Assembly: GCA_038211505.1 (NCBI GenBank)
Contig: JBBQVO010000197.1
Coordinates: 1-5,795, forward strand
Length of the DNA: 5,795 nt
Direction: 5' to 3'
Source of the DNA: JBBQVO01 sp038211505
GTDB taxonomy: Bacteria > Chloroflexota > Dehalococcoidia > DSTF01 > JACRBR01
Part shown: positions 4,874 through 5,795 of the stretch, one piece after another
Position numbering within the stretch: position 1 is the first letter of the stretch
How the letters are laid out: each line of letters opens with the position of its first letter
The notes under the pieces: generated by a model
Databases searched by the model: none
Seen by the model: the letters and a program-made list of their open reading frames with translations, nothing else
What the model was told of the DNA's origin: nothing
Program-made: the position numbers and the translations under genes

Positions 4874-5795
4874 ATGCCCGAATCTCACACCGATGCGACA
4901 GTCACTGCCGCCGACGAGCGCACCAGCGCCTCGATCGACGGTCCGGCGCTCGCCCGCGCCTTCGCGGCGGCAGCGGCGGCGCTCCTGCAACAGTCCGACG
5001 CGCTGAACGCGATCAACGTTTTTCCCGTCCCCGACGGCGATACCGGCACCAACATGGCAGCGACGATGCGCGCCGCGTCGGACGAAGTCGTGCGCGGCGA
5101 CGCGGTCGCGCATGGCGATGCATCGACCGCGACGACCGTCGCGAGCGTCGCGGCAGCGGCGCGGCAGGGCTCGCTGATGGGCGCGCGCGGCAACTCCGGC
5201 GTCATCCTGTCGCAGATCATCGGCGGCTTCGTCGCCGCCGCGACGTCCGATGCAGCTCTCGATGGCGTCGGGCTCGCGGCCGCGTTGGAGCGCGGGCGAG
5301 CCTCGGCATATCGCGTCGTCTCGAACCCGAAAGAAGGCACGATCCTTACCGCCATCAGCGCCGCCGCGACGGCCGCCGCAAGCAGCGCCGCGACGAATGC
5401 CAACGTCGCCGATGTCCTCGCAGCGGCCGCTGCGGCGACGCATGATGCCGTCGCCCGCACGCCCGAGCTGATGCCGATGCTCAAAGAGGCCGGTGTCGTC
5501 GATGCGGGCGCGCAGGGACTGGCGATCGTGCTCGATGCGATGCTGCGCAGCGTGCGCGGTGACGACAACGCCGTCGCCGAGACCGGCGACTTCGGCCACA
5601 TCGACGCGTCGTGGCTGGCGGCGACGCAGCGCGTACACGTCGGCGAGCAGTCCGGCTTCTGCACGGAGTTCGTGGTGAAGGGCGAAGCACTCGATGCCGA
5701 AACGATGCGCGCGCGGCTGCGCGAGATGGGCGACAGCCTGCTGGTCGTCGGCGGCGGCGATCTCGTGCGCGTCCATGTGCACACGCACACGCCCG
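4874..5795 (+). CDS. fakA: DAK2-domain fatty acid kinase FakA / YloV family protein, N-terminal part (3' end outside window)
   Basis: FakA-type proteins are the ATP-binding subunit of fatty acid kinase, working with DegV-family FakB proteins that present the fatty acid to form acyl-phosphate for phospholipid synthesis. The 307 residues visible, of a family usually near 550, carry the DAK nucleotide/Mg loop NVFPVPDGDTGTNM (48-61; D54 and D56 as likely metal ligands), GARGNSGVILSQ (103-114), and the TPELMPMLKEAGVVDAG segment (196-212) ending the DAK2 domain. Then come GFCTEF (261-266) and DSLLVVGGGDLVRVHVHTHTP (from 287), which mark the middle FakA domain. This two-part layout distinguishes it from the glycerone kinase subunit DhaL, which lacks the second part. 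The frame is alanine-rich. The ATG at 4874 is the only plausible start in frame, but no Shine-Dalgarno lies close: GGAG is 21 nt away. The frame is open at the window edge, where DegV or RecG genes often follow in relatives. Confidence 0.92.
   Translation, partial: MPESHTDATVTAADERTSASIDGPALARAFAAAAAALLQQSDALNAINVFPVPDGDTGTNMAATMRAASDEVVRGDAVAHGDASTATTVASVAAAARQGSLMGARGNSGVILSQIIGGFVAAATSDAALDGVGLAAALERGRASAYRVVSNPKEGTILTAISAAATAAASSAATNANVADVLAAAAAATHDAVARTPELMPMLKEAGVVDAGAQGLAIVLDAMLRSVRGDDNAVAETGDFGHIDASWLAATQRVHVGEQSGFCTEFVVKGEALDAETMRARLREMGDSLLVVGGGDLVRVHVHTHTP

Noticed and set aside
4319..5788. Long 489-codon open frame on the minus strand
   Set aside because: It lies antisense to the fakA-like gene and rpmB region, has no family motifs, and its Arg/Ala-rich composition is what GC-rich shadow frames give. 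The plus-strand frame carries clear DAK2 motifs.

Overview
This is a GC-rich, gene-dense bacterial window with three housekeeping blocks and repeat-laden spacers between them. The suite is MreB, a lysine-pathway pair (asd, dapA), a four-cysteine ribosomal protein L28 and a FakA/YloV-type kinase, along with short GIY-YIG ORFs and degenerate intergenic repeats. This would fit an environmental Chloroflexota-like genome or another deep-branching high-GC lineage. That assignment is an inference from style and content, not from a database match.

Layout, left to right. (1) Positions 2-586 (+) hold the C-terminal part of MreB, cut by the window edge. (2) Positions 601-1494 (-) hold a complete dapA, convergent with mreB across only 14 bp, with a small hairpin over the mreB stop codon. 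(3) Positions 1495-2142 form the spacer between asd and dapA. It contains a short GIY-YIG nuclease-like gene (1713-2041, -), broken by a 2-bp frameshift and bracketed almost exactly by a roughly 55-bp imperfect inverted repeat. (4) Positions 2143-3171 (-) hold a complete asd. (5) Positions 3172-3550 are a non-coding spacer with a 41-bp repeat copy, an 8-bp tandem repeat and two small hairpins. (6) Positions 3551-4318 (+) encode a predicted secreted lipoprotein of unknown function. (7) Positions 4319-4586 are a repeat-rich spacer with the second, inverted copy of the 41-bp repeat. (8) Positions 4587-4796 (-) hold rpmB. (9) From 4874 to the window end (+) lies the N-terminal 307 residues of a DAK2-domain FakA/YloV-like protein, divergent from rpmB.

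Functional links. Asd makes aspartate-4-semialdehyde and DapA condenses it with pyruvate, so asd and dapA are consecutive steps of lysine/diaminopimelate synthesis on one strand. Diaminopimelate and MreB both relate to cell-wall building. The rpmB / DAK2-kinase neighbourhood is common in bacteria, where it often also includes the small protein YloU, which is absent between the two genes here.

The observation most worth following is the GIY-YIG unit. A tiny nuclease gene has its 3' end (last codons and stop) inside one arm of an inverted repeat and its ATG abutting the other arm, and the unit sits between two genes that would otherwise be neighbours. It looks like a compact nuclease-plus-repeat mobile unit, analogous in layout to REP/RAYT pairs, here inactivated or carrying a sequencing error. 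A second, unrelated repeat family (41 bp, 38 identical) brackets the lipoprotein gene in inverted orientation.
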